Shown: positions 36,076 to 46,249, counted from the first letter of the stretch. The stretch: DNA of 64,000 nt from Elusimicrobium sp. An273 (GCF_002159705.1 NZ_NFJD01000001.1:434001-498000), one strand, 5' to 3'. Notes: generated by a model not told the origin, from the letters alone. Translations and numbers: made by a program.

Positions 36076-36582
36076 TTAAATGGGGTTGCCTTTTCCTTTA
36101 AACAGCTTACACCATTTGTCACTTTCGTAACATACAATCGTATTAGCTGAACCTTCACACGTCTCGTATTCCAGCAGATACTTGCGTTCCAAGTTATTCC
36201 CGTCAAACTCTCTTCCGTCCCCTTCCATGCGGGCTGCAATCACATTCTCCGTTACTGGGCAACGGCTGCCCCAGCTAAAACCGGTGTTTATATAGCACCA
36301 GTCCTTGTTGCAACACACCTCTTCTTCCCCCGTCCAAGAGCAAGTTAGCCCGGCCGGCAGCTCTATTCCCAAATCTTCATTCTTTTTCCCATATACGGCA
36401 TCCGCCCCGTTTGCCAAAATGAACAGCTGCTTTTGCTGATTCATATACCGCAGCATCTGTACCGCTTCTGCCGCGCGCGATTTTTCAACCGATTTTTCAT
36501 ATTGAGGCAGCGCAACGGCAGCCAAAATACCGATAATGAGCACAACTACTAGCAATTCAATAAGGGTAAACCCTTTTCCCAT
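36076..36582 (-). CDS. Type IV prepilin-like protein (orphan pilin 3)
   Basis: 168 residues. The very short leader MGKG is followed by FTLIELLVVVLIIG and the same helix as the other two pilins. The globular domain is different and has about nine cysteines (CSWTGEEEVCCNKDWC among them). AAGGAG lies before the ATG. Single gene, flanked by housekeeping genes, with its own upstream block shared with the other prepilins. Confidence 0.86.
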   Translation of the reverse strand: MGKGFTLIELLVVVLIIGILAAVALPQYEKSVEKSRAAEAVQMLRYMNQQKQLFILANGADAVYGKKNEDLGIELPAGLTCSWTGEEEVCCNKDWCYINTGFSWGSRCPVTENVIAARMEGDGREFDGNNLERKYLLEYETCEGSANTIVCYESDKWCKLFKGKGNPI

Positions 36583-36660
36583 AATAAAACTCCTTGTATA
36601 TATTCATTTAAAGGTCTGTTTGCAGTTGATGCTGCGTCCAAGCTAAAAAGAAAGAACAAA

Positions 36661-36692
36661 CAAAGTGTATCAAAAAAACCGAGTCAAAGCCA
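36661..36692 (-). promoter_or_regulatory. Prepilin promoter-like block (copy 3)
   Basis: Minus strand: TTGACTCGG, T7 run, then GATACACTTTG; TACACT is a likely -10 box, giving a leader of about 75 nt. Close to the block at 4057-4085. Confidence 0.45.
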
Positions 36693-36714
36693 ACACGAAA
36701 CGCTAGGCTATGAA

Positions 36715-36752
36715 TAAAAACCCGGGGAAAAGTTTGTCTGTCCCCGGGTTTT
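36715..36752 (-). terminator. Intrinsic terminator of the glmU-prs-rplY-pth operon
   Basis: Twelve-bp stem 36717-36728 with 36741-36752, 12-nt loop, T run in the minus direction. Confidence 0.85.
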
Positions 36753-36775
36753 GGATGTTCTTCTAAATTTATCAA

Positions 36776-37336
36776 TCAGTTAAAGGTATTCATCGCTTTT
36801 TCCATACCTTGCGTAAAAAGCATTTCCAAAGCGTCCACCGCCCGCGAAAGGGCGTCTTCCAACGCCGGTTGGTCGGCCTTGGGAAATTTGGAAAGTACAA
36901 AATTGGCCAAATCAAATTTTTCGGGTTTGGGCCCAATGCCTAGGCGCAGGCGGGGAATGTCCTGCGTGCCCAACTGCTCAATCACGCTTTTCATTCCTTT
37001 CTGCCCGCCGGCCGAGCCGCTCTTGCGCAGGCGCAATTTGCCCACCGCCAGCGATACGTCGTCAAAACACACCAAGCAGTTTTGCGGCGGGATTTTATAG
37101 AACCGGGCCAGGCTGGATACAGCCCGACCCGATTCATTCATATATGTGGAAGGTTTCAGAAGAAAGACCTCTTTCCCCGCCACCGTTACTTTTGCATATA
37201 CTCCCAAGTTCTGCCAGGCTTTCCACTCGGCACCCCATTTCTGTCCGGCGGCGTCCAACACCATAAATCCGGCGTTGTGGCGCGTGCGTTCATACTCGGT
37301 TCCGGGATTTCCAAGCCCCGCCAGGAGATATTGCAT
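36776..37336 (-). CDS. pth: Peptidyl-tRNA hydrolase
   Basis: 186 residues. Releases peptides from dropped-off peptidyl-tRNA. GLGNPGTEYERTRHNAGF carries the catalytic His; STYMNESGRAV and CFDDVSLAVGKLRLR are the other family motifs. It follows rplY by 3 bp; L25 and Pth are often neighbours. Confidence 0.96.
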   Translation of the reverse strand: MQYLLAGLGNPGTEYERTRHNAGFMVLDAAGQKWGAEWKAWQNLGVYAKVTVAGKEVFLLKPSTYMNESGRAVSSLARFYKIPPQNCLVCFDDVSLAVGKLRLRKSGSAGGQKGMKSVIEQLGTQDIPRLRLGIGPKPEKFDLANFVLSKFPKADQPALEDALSRAVDALEMLFTQGMEKAMNTFN

Positions 37337-37339
37337 ACG

Positions 37340-38014
37340 TTATTTCTTAGCGGCGTCCTTCGTAAGGTTGCCTTCTTCGTCTTTCTTGCCCTTGGTGGAA
37401 GAGCTTTCCGGCTGGGCGGCGGCAGCATCAGCGGCCGGCGCAGGAGCAGGAGCTTCTTCTTCTTTCGGAATGGCCAAGTGCACCACGGGGGCTTCGGCAT
37501 CCGTGATGAGTTCCACCCCTTCGGGCAGTTTAATATCGCCGGCTACCAAGCCTTTGTTAATCGTCATGGGCGTAATATCCAACACGATTTCGTGCGGAAT
37601 GGCGCTGACCAAGGCGCGTACTTCAATTTCGCGCAGGATGTGTTCAATAATAGCGCCGTAGTTGGCCACGTCGGCCGGGGTTCCTTCCAGTTTAAGCGGA
37701 ACAACGACGTCCATTTTGTCTTTCATGCTGACGCGCTGAAAATCGGCGTGAATCGGATTGTCGGTTACGGCGTGGTATTGGATTTCTTTTACCAGGGCCA
37801 ATTCTTTGGCACCGTTTAAATCCATTTCCACCAGCGTGTTTTTACCGGCTTTTACGATTTTGTCCAAATCTTTTACGCTTACGGTTACGCTAACAGGTTC
37901 TTTTTGCCCGCCGTAAATGACGGCCGGGATTTTCTTTTCGGCTCTGATTTTAGAAAGAGCCCCTTTGACGCCAATCCCTTCGCGGGCAGCGGCAGAGATA
38001 GTTACTTTTTCCAT
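37340..38014 (-). CDS. rplY: Ribosomal protein L25, long CTC type
   Basis: 224 residues: an N-terminal 5S rRNA-binding L25 domain (about 1-95), the C-terminal TL5/CTC domain (to about 185), and a low-complexity Ala/Pro/Glu/Lys tail. ARVGIGVKGALSKIR-like start and VIYGGQKEPVSV support the assignment. Confidence 0.94.
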   Translation of the reverse strand: MEKVTISAAAREGIGVKGALSKIRAEKKIPAVIYGGQKEPVSVTVSVKDLDKIVKAGKNTLVEMDLNGAKELALVKEIQYHAVTDNPIHADFQRVSMKDKMDVVVPLKLEGTPADVANYGAIIEHILREIEVRALVSAIPHEIVLDITPMTINKGLVAGDIKLPEGVELITDAEAPVVHLAIPKEEEAPAPAPAADAAAAQPESSSTKGKKDEEGNLTKDAAKK

Positions 38015-38059
38015 TTTATTCCTCCAAAAATTTTCATCCGAAAATTTTGAAATTTTGTT

Positions 38060-39004
38060 TTAGTTAAACATATCGCTGATAGAGCGGCCGTCGTGGTTGC
38101 GTTTAATCGCGTCCGCCAGCAAATACGACACCGACAGCACTTCCACCTTCGGCCCCAAGTCCCGAATCGGCAGCGAGTCCGAAATGACCAGCTTTTTGAT
38201 TTCCGACCGGTTAATTTTGTCTATCGCGTTGCGGGACAGCAGACCATGCGTGCAAACCGCATAAATCTCGCGGGCGCCCCGCTCTTTGATTTTCTGGGCT
38301 ACGGTGGTAAGCGTACCGGCCGTATCCACAATGTCATCAAAAATAATGGCTACTTTGTCTTTCACGTCGCCGATGACGTTATAGACCACCGCTTCGTTGG
38401 CTTTGGGGCGGCGTTTATCAATAATCACCAGCCCCGCATCCATGCGGGCCGCAAATTTGCGGGCGCGTTCCACGCCGCCCACATCCGGCGAAATAACCAC
38501 CAAATCTTTCCGGTCAAAATCTTTGAAATAATCCAAAAACACTTTGCGCGCGCGCAAATGGTCTACCGGAATGTCAAAGAAGCCCTGAATCTGCCCCGCG
38601 TGCAAATCCACCGTCATAATCCGGTCGGCACCGGCTTCGGTAATCAGATTGCTGGCCAGCTTGGCCGTAATCGGCACGCGCGGGGAGGCCTTGCGGTCGG
38701 CGCGGGCATAGCCGAAGTACGGAATTACGGCCGTAATCTTGCCGGCGCTGGCGCGTTTAAAGGCGTCAATCATGATCAGCAGTTCCATCAAGTTTTCGTT
38801 GACGGGCGGGCAAGTGGGCTGGATTAAATAGCAATCGTGCGCGCGGACGCTTTCCAAAATCTGGACGTCAATTTCTCCGTCGGCAAACCGCTCCACACGC
38901 AGTTTTCCCATTTCCATATTGAGGTGGCTGCAAATTTTCTGCGCCAGAGCAATGTTGGCATTGCCGGAGAAAATTCTTAAATCGCCGTTTACGCTTTTAG
39001 TCAT
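38060..39004 (-). CDS. prs: Ribose-phosphate pyrophosphokinase
   Basis: 314 residues, normal length. Makes PRPP from ribose-5-phosphate and ATP. The flexible-loop residues (KRRPKANEAVV), the PRPP-binding loop IIFDDIVDTAGTL and RADRKASPRVPI are present. The start overlaps the glmU stop by 8 bp. Confidence 0.97.
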   Translation of the reverse strand: MTKSVNGDLRIFSGNANIALAQKICSHLNMEMGKLRVERFADGEIDVQILESVRAHDCYLIQPTCPPVNENLMELLIMIDAFKRASAGKITAVIPYFGYARADRKASPRVPITAKLASNLITEAGADRIMTVDLHAGQIQGFFDIPVDHLRARKVFLDYFKDFDRKDLVVISPDVGGVERARKFAARMDAGLVIIDKRRPKANEAVVYNVIGDVKDKVAIIFDDIVDTAGTLTTVAQKIKERGAREIYAVCTHGLLSRNAIDKINRSEIKKLVISDSLPIRDLGPKVEVLSVSYLLADAIKRNHDGRSISDMFN

Positions 39005-40400
39005 TTTTCTTTACACCTTTTTTTTCCAGAACGACCTGACGCGAACGGGCTATCGCCAGAGATTCCGCCGGAACCTCTTTCGTGATGGTTGACCCCGCGC
39101 CGATTTTTGCATATTCGTGCACCGTTACCGGCGCCACAAAATTCACGTTAGACCCTACAAACACATGGTCTCCAATAAGCGTTTGGTGTTTGTTTTTGCC
39201 GTCATAATTGCAGGTAATGGTTCCCGCCCCCACGTTCACGCCGGCGCCCATTTGGGTATCGCCGATATAGCTTAAGTGGTTTACTTTGGAACCTTCCCCG
39301 ATGACGGATTTTTTAATTTCTGAAAAATTGCCCACTTTGGCGCCTTTTTTAAGCACCGATTTCGGACGCAAATGCGCATACGGCCCCAGTTGGCAGCACG
39401 CCTCCACCTGCGATTCTTCAATATACGTGCCCATTTTAAGGGTTACGTTGTCGCCGATGACCGAGTCCTTGATATACACGTTGCCCTCTATCTCGCAGTT
39501 TTTGCCGATGACCGTGTTGCCGCAAATATAGCAGCCGGGGCAAATGCGCGTATCCGTGCCGATTTTGACGCCCGGATCAATATACACTTCCCGCGGGCGC
39601 ACGAGGGTTACCCCTTCGTCCATCAGTTCCGCGGCCACGCGGTCGCGCATGATTTGCTCGGCCTCGGCCAGCTGCGCTTTGCTGTTAATGCCCAGCGCCT
39701 GCTGGTAATCCCGGCCGGCAAAAACCACTACGGGCTGGTTCATTTGCTTAATCAACGCCAGCGTATCGGTTAAATAGTATTCGCGTTTCGGGCCCTGCGG
39801 CGTAAGCTGGGTAAGCGCCGTTTGCAGCGAGTGGGAATTAAAAACGTACATGCCGCTGTTAATTTCGGCGATTTTTTTGGTTTCTTCGTCGGCGTCGCTG
39901 TCTTCTACGATATTTTCAAACGAGCCGTCCTCCGCCCGGATGATGCGCCCGTACCCACTGGGGTCGGGCACCGTAACACCCAATACAAGGGCGCCGGCTT
40001 CGTTTTGTTCAAACACTTCGGTCATCCGCGCCAAGGACTGCGCTTTTAATAACGGCGTATCGCCGTTTAACACTAAAACGGTTTCAAATTTCTGCAATAA
40101 GGGAATGGCTGCTTTGACGGCGGAAGCCGATCCGGTCAGCTCGGTTTGCTGAACAAACACCACCGGCGCCGTAATGCCCCACTGGCTCAGGCCGGCCTGT
40201 ATGGCGTTTACCACCGTTTGTGCTTCGTGCCCTACGACAATGCCAATCGCGGCCGGGCCCAAGGCTTGGGCCGCCTTCAAAATATGTGCGATAATAGGAA
40301 GACCGCAAACGATATGCAGCGGTTTGGGAAGAGGGGACTTCATCCGGGTGCCTTTTCCGGCCGCCAAGATGAGTACACACAGATTTTTTTTGGCTACCAT
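38997..40400 (-). CDS. glmU: Bifunctional UDP-GlcNAc pyrophosphorylase / glucosamine-1-phosphate acetyltransferase
   Basis: 467 residues. N-terminal uridylyltransferase with LAAGKGTRMKSPLPKPLH; C-terminal left-handed beta-helix of hexapeptide repeats, with GAGTITCNYDGKNKHQT near the acetyltransferase site. Makes UDP-GlcNAc for peptidoglycan and LPS. First gene of glmU-prs-rplY-pth; a TATAAT lies about 80 bp upstream on the minus strand. Confidence 0.97.
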   Translation of the reverse strand: MVAKKNLCVLILAAGKGTRMKSPLPKPLHIVCGLPIIAHILKAAQALGPAAIGIVVGHEAQTVVNAIQAGLSQWGITAPVVFVQQTELTGSASAVKAAIPLLQKFETVLVLNGDTPLLKAQSLARMTEVFEQNEAGALVLGVTVPDPSGYGRIIRAEDGSFENIVEDSDADEETKKIAEINSGMYVFNSHSLQTALTQLTPQGPKREYYLTDTLALIKQMNQPVVVFAGRDYQQALGINSKAQLAEAEQIMRDRVAAELMDEGVTLVRPREVYIDPGVKIGTDTRICPGCYICGNTVIGKNCEIEGNVYIKDSVIGDNVTLKMGTYIEESQVEACCQLGPYAHLRPKSVLKKGAKVGNFSEIKKSVIGEGSKVNHLSYIGDTQMGAGVNVGAGTITCNYDGKNKHQTLIGDHVFVGSNVNFVAPVTVHEYAKIGAGSTITKEVPAESLAIARSRQVVLEKKGVKKND

Positions 40401-40578
40401 TGTTTTATCTACTCTTGCCTAAAAAGAATCTAACTTGTTAATGAATAATCAGGAACAAATTATATATATATTATACCAATAATCCGCCCAACCTGCAAAG
40501 CGGAAATGTCGGCACTTCCTGCCTAGGCGGGGCATTGGTTATATTGTAGCATTTTCAGTTAGAAGGGAAAAAGCCCGC

Positions 40579-41808
40579 CTAGCACAAAACGCCCCGGCAC
40601 AGGCCGCCTTCGGCCCCGGTAATCCGCACGCGCACCAGCCCGCGGCAGGGCTGATCAGTCTCCAGCACCGTTTGCTGAAAGTTGGAAGTAATCCCGTGCG
40701 GGCGGCCTTGTTTGTGCTCTTCTATAAACACTTCCTGCTCCGTTCCCACCAGCGAAGCGGCAAATTGCGCGCGGAGCTCTTTATCCAACGCGCGCAGGGC
40801 GTCTGCGCGGCGTTTGATTTCCTCGCGGGGAAGCTGTTTCAGCGCCGCCGCCGGCGTGCGCGGGCGGGGCGAATAGCTAAATACGTGAAGGCCCGCCAGT
40901 TTTACTTCGCGGATAAAGGCCACGGTTGCTTTAAAATCGGCTTCGGTTTCGGTGGGGTAGCCGGCAATTACGTCTGCAAAGATTCCGATTTGCGGCACCT
41001 GCCGGCGCAAATCCGCCACCCGCGCGCGGTAAGCGGCGGTGTCGTAATGGCGGTTCATATCCTTTAAAATTTTATCGCACCCGGCCTGCAGCGGCAGGTG
41101 AAAATAATTGCAAAACCGGTCGGGCCGCAAGGCCATCTGTCGGATGATCCCATCCGTTACCGTTTGCAGTTCAATGGAGGAAAACCGCACCCGAAAACGA
41201 CCGGGCAGGGCGGCAATCTTTTCGCACAAGGCGGCCAAATCCGCCCCCGTTTGCGGGCAGACGTAGTTGCCGATGTTAATGCCCGTCAGCACGATTTCGG
41301 CAAAGCCTTTTGCCTCCAAGGTCTGAATTTCATGCAATACGTCCGCCAGCGGTTTGGAACGCTTAACGGGCCGCGCATAGGGAACAATACAATAGGAACA
41401 AAAGCAGTCGCACCCGTCTTGAATTTTAATAAAAGCGCGGCTGTGCCCTTCGTGGCCGGACACCGTCCAGCACACGTCTTCCACGCCAAAAAGCTGTTTG
41501 CCCAAGTCGTACTTGCCGATGATTTGCGCCTGCGGGAACTTTTCGCGCACCTGCGCTTCGTGCGCGGCGGCGTAGCATCCCGTCAGCACCAAACGTGCGT
41601 TGGGGTTGCGGCGCAAAATTTGGCGGATTTGTTTTTCCACGTCTTTATCGGCCTGATGGGTTACCGTGCAGGTGTTGAGCAGGCAAATATCGGCCGTTTC
41701 CGGCGAGGAGGCCTGCGTATATCCGCCGCGCAGGAATTGCTCCAAGAGGGCTTGGCTTTCTACCTGATTGACGCGGCAGCCGAAAGTTTTAATAAAAAAA
41801 GTAGTCAT
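40579..41808 (-). CDS. mtaB: MtaB-type tRNA methylthiotransferase (radical SAM)
   Basis: 409 residues from ATG 41808 (ten more codons are open upstream, inside rsmE). N-terminal UPF0004 domain with CRVN, NTCTV and TGC cysteines, then radical SAM motif CDCFCSYCIVPYARP and a C-terminal TRAM-like stretch. MtaB converts t6A37 of tRNA to ms2t6A; it is distinguished from MiaB and RimO by overall pattern, moderately surely. Coupled to rsmE by TAATG. Confidence 0.88.
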   Translation of the reverse strand: MTTFFIKTFGCRVNQVESQALLEQFLRGGYTQASSPETADICLLNTCTVTHQADKDVEKQIRQILRRNPNARLVLTGCYAAAHEAQVREKFPQAQIIGKYDLGKQLFGVEDVCWTVSGHEGHSRAFIKIQDGCDCFCSYCIVPYARPVKRSKPLADVLHEIQTLEAKGFAEIVLTGINIGNYVCPQTGADLAALCEKIAALPGRFRVRFSSIELQTVTDGIIRQMALRPDRFCNYFHLPLQAGCDKILKDMNRHYDTAAYRARVADLRRQVPQIGIFADVIAGYPTETEADFKATVAFIREVKLAGLHVFSYSPRPRTPAAALKQLPREEIKRRADALRALDKELRAQFAASLVGTEQEVFIEEHKQGRPHGITSNFQQTVLETDQPCRGLVRVRITGAEGGLCRGVLC

Positions 41809-42503
41809 TATAACAGTTTGGCGGCTACGGCAATGCACGCCGTTTCCGCCCGCAGGATATTGACGCCCAACGTAACGGGCAGTACATTGTATTGGGCGGC
41901 GATGACGATTTCTTCATCCGTCCAGCCCCCGGCTGGCCCCACATACACCCGCAGGCGTTTGGGATGGGCCAATTTTTCCAACCCCCACGCCAAGGTATGC
42001 GTTTCTTCGGCCTCGTAAGCAATCAAGGACGGGATTTCCTGCCCGATCGCTTGCGAAAATTTTAACGGCGGCAGTATCGCCGGCACAAACGGCGTGTCGC
42101 ACTGTTTGCAGGCGGCAATCATAATCTGGCGCCAGCGGTCGTTTTTGCCGTCCCATTTTTTAAGCACATCGTATTCACTGCGCTCGGTTACCACCGGCCG
42201 AAAAGCCGCCACCCCCAGCTGGGTGCATTTGTCCAACACGTCTTCCAGCCCCGTGCGGGAATTGGGAGCAAAGCAAAGCTCCAGCTCCAGCGCCGGACGG
42301 CGCACCGGGCACGGCCTTAACAGCGTGCCGCGCACGAATTTTTTTTGAATACGGTCAATGCGCCCCATATACTGGCGGCCCGTACCGTCAAACACGCGGA
42401 TTTCGTCCCCCTCCTGGTGCCGCGCGACGGCGCAGGCGTGGTGGGCTTCCGCATCCATCAGAAAAAATTCGGTTTCTTTAATATCTGCAAAATACTGGGG
42501 CAT
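41808..42503 (-). CDS. rsmE: 16S rRNA m3U1498 methyltransferase
   Basis: 231 residues, SPOUT (knotted) fold with N-terminal PUA-like domain. FAPNSRTGLEDVLDKCTQLG, ERSEYDVLKKWDGKNDRWR, QCDTPFVP and YVGPAGGWTDEE (knot) are RsmE motifs. TAAAAT ends 6 nt before the ATG (42510-42515), so it is probably leaderless. Confidence 0.93.
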   Translation of the reverse strand: MPQYFADIKETEFFLMDAEAHHACAVARHQEGDEIRVFDGTGRQYMGRIDRIQKKFVRGTLLRPCPVRRPALELELCFAPNSRTGLEDVLDKCTQLGVAAFRPVVTERSEYDVLKKWDGKNDRWRQIMIAACKQCDTPFVPAILPPLKFSQAIGQEIPSLIAYEAEETHTLAWGLEKLAHPKRLRVYVGPAGGWTDEEIVIAAQYNVLPVTLGVNILRAETACIAVAAKLL

Positions 42504-42548
42504 ACAGTTATTTTACTTTTTTATGCTTTTAAAAGTAAAAACAGCCCA

Positions 42549-42580
42549 TAAAAAAGGGGAACCGCGTTCGGTTCCCCTTT
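42549..42580 (-). terminator. Intrinsic terminator of the dnaK operon
   Basis: Eleven-bp stem 42553-42563 with 42570-42580, small loop, T run in the minus direction. Confidence 0.87.
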
Positions 42581-42599
42581 CATTGCTGGCAAGTGAAGA

Positions 42600-44480
42600 T
42601 TATTTATCTACCACTTCGGCTTCTACCACATCGTCCTTGCCGCCGTTGCCTGCCGCTCCGGCTTGGGCCGAGGCGTCCGGCCCGGGCTGAGCGCCGGCTT
42701 GGGCGCCCGCTTGGGCCTGCTGTTGGGCTTGCGCGTTTTTGTACATCGCTTCACCCAATTTCTGGCCGGCTTTCAAGGCTTCATCCGTGGCGGATTTGAT
42801 TCTGGCCACATCTTCGCCTTTGAGGGCGTCTCTTAAGTCGCTCAAGGCGCGGTCAATGGCCAAGCGGTCATCCTGAGACACTTTATCGCCATATTCTTTC
42901 AGCGATTTTTCCGTCTGGTAGAGCACGCTGTCGCCCTGGTTTTTGGCTTCAATGACTTCTTTGTGTTTCTTGTCTTCTTCCGCAAATTTCTCTGCGTCTT
43001 TGACGAATTTTTCCACTTCGGCATCACTGAGCTTGTTGGGCGAGCTGATGGTGATATGCTGTTCCTTGTTGGTACCCAGATCTTTGGCGGAAACGTTCAA
43101 AATACCGTTCGCGTCGATATCAAACGTAACTTCAATCTGCGGTACGCCGCGAGGAGCTGGCGGAATGCCGTCCAAGTCAAACTTGCCCAGCGGCACGTTG
43201 TCTTTGGCCATGGGGCGTTCACCCTGCAAAACGTTGATGGTTACGGCCGGCTGGTTGTCCGACGCCGTAGAGAAAATCTGCGTTTTGCGCACCGGGATGG
43301 TGGTGTTGCGTTCAATTAGGCGAGTGCACACGCCGCCCAAGGTTTCCAGACCCAAAGACAGCGGGGTTACGTCTAACAAGAGGACGTCTTTGACGTCGCC
43401 CGTCAAAATACCGGCTTGCACCGCCGCACCGATTGCCACGCATTCCATCGGGTCAATGCCGCGTTCAATTTTCTTGCCGACCAAGTCTTCCACGTATTTC
43501 TGCACAATCGGCATACGGGTCGGGCCGCCGACCAAGATGATGCGGTCAATTTGCGAGGCCGTCAAGCCTGCATCGGACAAAGCCTGATTGACCGATTTGC
43601 CGCAGCGTTTGACGATGTCGTCCACCAAGCTTTCCAGTTTGGCGCGGGACAATTGCAGTTCCAAGTGTTTCGGGCCGTCCGCACCCGCGGAAATGAACGG
43701 CAGGTTAATGTCCGTTTCCATGGTGGTGGACAATTCAATTTTGGCCTTTTCGGCCGCGTCTTTCAAGCGCTGTTGGGCTTGTTTGTCTTTGGACAAATCA
43801 ATACCGGTTTGTTTGCGGAACTCGTCCACCATCCACTGGATGATGGCGTTATCCATATCCGTACCGCCCAGCTGCGTATCGCCAGAGGTGGCCAGCACGT
43901 CAAACGTGCCTTCTTTGCCCATTTCCATAATTGTTACATCCAGCGTACCACCGCCCAAGTCAAAGACCATTACTTTCTGTTCTTTGCCGGCTTTATCAAT
44001 CCCGAAGGCCAACGCGGCAGCGGTCGGTTCGTTTACCAAGCGCACCACTTCCAACCCGGCAATGCGGCCGGCGTCTTTGGTGGCCTGGCGCTGGTTATCG
44101 TTAAAATAGGCAGGTACCGTGATAACGGCTTTTTCCACGGGTTCGCCCAAGAAAGCTTCGGCGTCTTTTTTCACTTTCTGCAGAATGAAAGCCGACAGCT
44201 GCTGAGGCGTAAATTCCTGTCCGCGCAAATTGTATTTATAGTTTTCCCCCATTTTGCGTTTGAAGGCGGTTACGGTGCCTTCCGGGTTGGCAATGGCCTG
44301 CCGGCGGGCAGGTTCACCCACGAGGCGCTGACCGTCTTTGGTGAAAGCTACATAAGACGGAAAAGCCTTTCCGCCGATAGAGCTTCCTTCGGCAGACGGA
44401 ATAATCGTTCCTCTGCCTCCTTCCATCACCGCAGCGGCGGTGTTAGAAGTACCCAAGTCAATACCAATAATTTTAGCCAT
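42600..44480 (-). CDS. dnaK: Molecular chaperone DnaK (Hsp70)
   Basis: 626 residues. The nucleotide-binding domain starts [14 protein letters not shown], with [14 protein letters not shown] and [13 protein letters not shown]; the substrate-binding domain has [17 protein letters not shown]; the Gln/Ala/Gly-rich tail ends [17 protein letters not shown] precedes the ATG. dnaJ is not directly downstream. Confidence 0.98.
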   Translation of the reverse strand: MAKIIGIDLGTSNTAAAVMEGGRGTIIPSAEGSSIGGKAFPSYVAFTKDGQRLVGEPARRQAIANPEGTVTAFKRKMGENYKYNLRGQEFTPQQLSAFILQKVKKDAEAFLGEPVEKAVITVPAYFNDNQRQATKDAGRIAGLEVVRLVNEPTAAALAFGIDKAGKEQKVMVFDLGGGTLDVTIMEMGKEGTFDVLATSGDTQLGGTDMDNAIIQWMVDEFRKQTGIDLSKDKQAQQRLKDAAEKAKIELSTTMETDINLPFISAGADGPKHLELQLSRAKLESLVDDIVKRCGKSVNQALSDAGLTASQIDRIILVGGPTRMPIVQKYVEDLVGKKIERGIDPMECVAIGAAVQAGILTGDVKDVLLLDVTPLSLGLETLGGVCTRLIERNTTIPVRKTQIFSTASDNQPAVTINVLQGERPMAKDNVPLGKFDLDGIPPAPRGVPQIEVTFDIDANGILNVSAKDLGTNKEQHITISSPNKLSDAEVEKFVKDAEKFAEEDKKHKEVIEAKNQGDSVLYQTEKSLKEYGDKVSQDDRLAIDRALSDLRDALKGEDVARIKSATDEALKAGQKLGEAMYKNAQAQQQAQAGAQAGAQPGPDASAQAGAAGNGGKDDVVEAEVVDK

Positions 44481-44537
44481 ACTTTATTTCTCCTTGTGAA
44501 ATCAAAAAATTTTTACCCCATTTGGGCGGAACGGGCA

Positions 44538-45131
44538 TTACCCTTCCGCGTGCTGGCCGACAATCACCCGCGCCGGGCGCAGGACTTTGCCGTCCATCGT
44601 AAATCCCATCTGTACTTCCTGCAAGACAAGTCCGTCTTGGTCTTCGCTGGAAGGAATCATCGCCACGACTTCCTGGGTGGCCGGATCATACGGCTTATCC
44701 AGTACATCCATATGCTCAATTCCTTCCGCTTTAAAAGCTTTTTCAAGCTCCGTAAAAACCATATTCAGCCCAGCCTTTACGGCTTTTAACGAAGCGGAAC
44801 ATTCTCCTTTATCTTCTTCTTTGGCCAATTCGGCGCGCTGGCGCAAAAGCACTTCATACGCGGGCAGCAGCTTCTGGGCAAATTCTTTTTTCCCGTAAGC
44901 CAGGAAAGAAGCTTTTTCCCGTTCGGTGCGTTTGCGGTAGTTGTCAAAGTCCGCGCTTAAACGAACCAGCTGGTCGTAATAATCAGGCTTTTTTTCCGGG
45001 GTAGGCTCGTCCGCCGGTTTTACTTCAATTTCCGGCTCGCGCACTTCCGGCAAATCCTGCTCATCAAGCGCTTGGGCGGCTTCTTCTCCGCCGTTTTTAT
45101 GCTGATGTTTTTTACTCATAGTCTTTTTCAT
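44538..45131 (-). CDS. grpE: Nucleotide exchange factor GrpE
   Basis: 197 residues; ATG at 45119 is an alternative start. An acidic N-terminal part and long helix (YDQLVRLSADFDNYRKRTER) lead to the beta-wing domain with YDPATQEVVAMIPS and LRPARVIVGQ. Acts on DnaK. Overlaps the end of hrcA by 20 bp. Confidence 0.95.
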   Translation of the reverse strand: MKKTMSKKHQHKNGGEEAAQALDEQDLPEVREPEIEVKPADEPTPEKKPDYYDQLVRLSADFDNYRKRTEREKASFLAYGKKEFAQKLLPAYEVLLRQRAELAKEEDKGECSASLKAVKAGLNMVFTELEKAFKAEGIEHMDVLDKPYDPATQEVVAMIPSSEDQDGLVLQEVQMGFTMDGKVLRPARVIVGQHAEG

Positions 45132-46212
45132 CCTCGGAGGGCAAAGCCGTCCAGGTATTCATAGAAGTTTCCAACAAACTTCCGATAAAATTTACCAAGG
45201 ACATCACTCTGGTATACTCCATATGTTTCGGGCCGATAATGCCCAACATCCCTACCGTTTTATCCCCCACACGGCAAGCGGTAGACACAATGCTCAGGTT
45301 GCGCAGTTCCGCCAATTCGTTTTCGCTGCCAATGCTGACGTTTACCTTCTGATTGGATTTCTCCATATCCGCCATTTTTTCATTGAGCAGCGAAGAAAAC
45401 CGTTCGCGCTCCTCCACCACCCGCATCATTTGTTTCAAATCTTCGTAATCGTCCTGCGTAGTGTTTGCCAGCAGGCGGCCGATGCCTTCCACATACAATT
45501 CGTCCGCACTGGTTTGGGGCCGTTCAATATCTTTCAGCACCTGGGTGGTTAAATCCGCCAAGTCGGAAATTTCCCGGTGGCCGGAGTGAACGTGCTGCCA
45601 CAGCACCTGCCGCGCCTGAGCCAGCGTGCGGCCGGCAATTTCTTCATTAATAAAGCGGCTCAGTACCCGCAGGCGGGCCGGCTCAATCACGTATCCCGTA
45701 CGCACCGGCCAGTGCCGCACGGCGCCCGCTTGTGTAACCAGTACTACCAAAATCAGCCCCGGCGCCACCGGCACAAAATCCAACCGCTGAATCCGCTGGT
45801 CGTCCACATTGGCCGTATACACAAACCCCGCCGCGCCGGAAAGCATCGCCAATAAGCGCGAGGTTTGCACCAGCATATTGTCCACCTCGTTGACGCGGGC
45901 ATCGTACTGCTCTTCAATGCGCTGGCGTTCGCGTGCGGCCATTTTTTGCACGTTGGCCAGGTAATCCACATAATAGCGGTAGGCTTTGTCCGTAGGAATG
46001 CGTCCGCCGGAAGTATGCGGCTGGTAAAGATATCCTTCTTCTTCCAGTTCTTTCATAATGTTGCGAATGGTGGCGCTGGAAACATCCGGCAGGGCACCGT
46101 CCGCAATCATTTGCGAACCGACCGGACGGCGGGTTTCCACAAACTGCTGGATGACCCACCGCAGAATCTTTTCTTTACGAGCTTTGGCAATTTCCGGTTT
46201 TAAAATTCTCAT
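45112..46212 (-). CDS. hrcA: Heat-inducible transcription repressor HrcA
   Basis: 366 residues. N-terminal winged helix (ILRWVIQQFVETRRPVGS), then VSSATIRNIMKELEEEGYL and HTSGGRIPTDKAYRYYV, all typical. Binds CIRCE operators and is kept active by GroEL. A CIRCE-like element overlaps its own promoter. Operon hrcA-grpE-dnaK. Confidence 0.96.
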   Translation of the reverse strand: MRILKPEIAKARKEKILRWVIQQFVETRRPVGSQMIADGALPDVSSATIRNIMKELEEEGYLYQPHTSGGRIPTDKAYRYYVDYLANVQKMAARERQRIEEQYDARVNEVDNMLVQTSRLLAMLSGAAGFVYTANVDDQRIQRLDFVPVAPGLILVVLVTQAGAVRHWPVRTGYVIEPARLRVLSRFINEEIAGRTLAQARQVLWQHVHSGHREISDLADLTTQVLKDIERPQTSADELYVEGIGRLLANTTQDDYEDLKQMMRVVEERERFSSLLNEKMADMEKSNQKVNVSIGSENELAELRNLSIVSTACRVGDKTVGMLGIIGPKHMEYTRVMSLVNFIGSLLETSMNTWTALPSEDEKDYE

Positions 46213-46249
46213 ATTTTTCTCGGAGCATCTTCTGAGTACTTAATCTATT

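Noticed and set aside
40523-40581. Inverted repeat CTAGGCGGG ... CCCGCCTAG around the mtaB stop
   Set aside because: The loop is about 40 nt and there is no proper T run after the stem, so neither a terminator nor an operator is supported.
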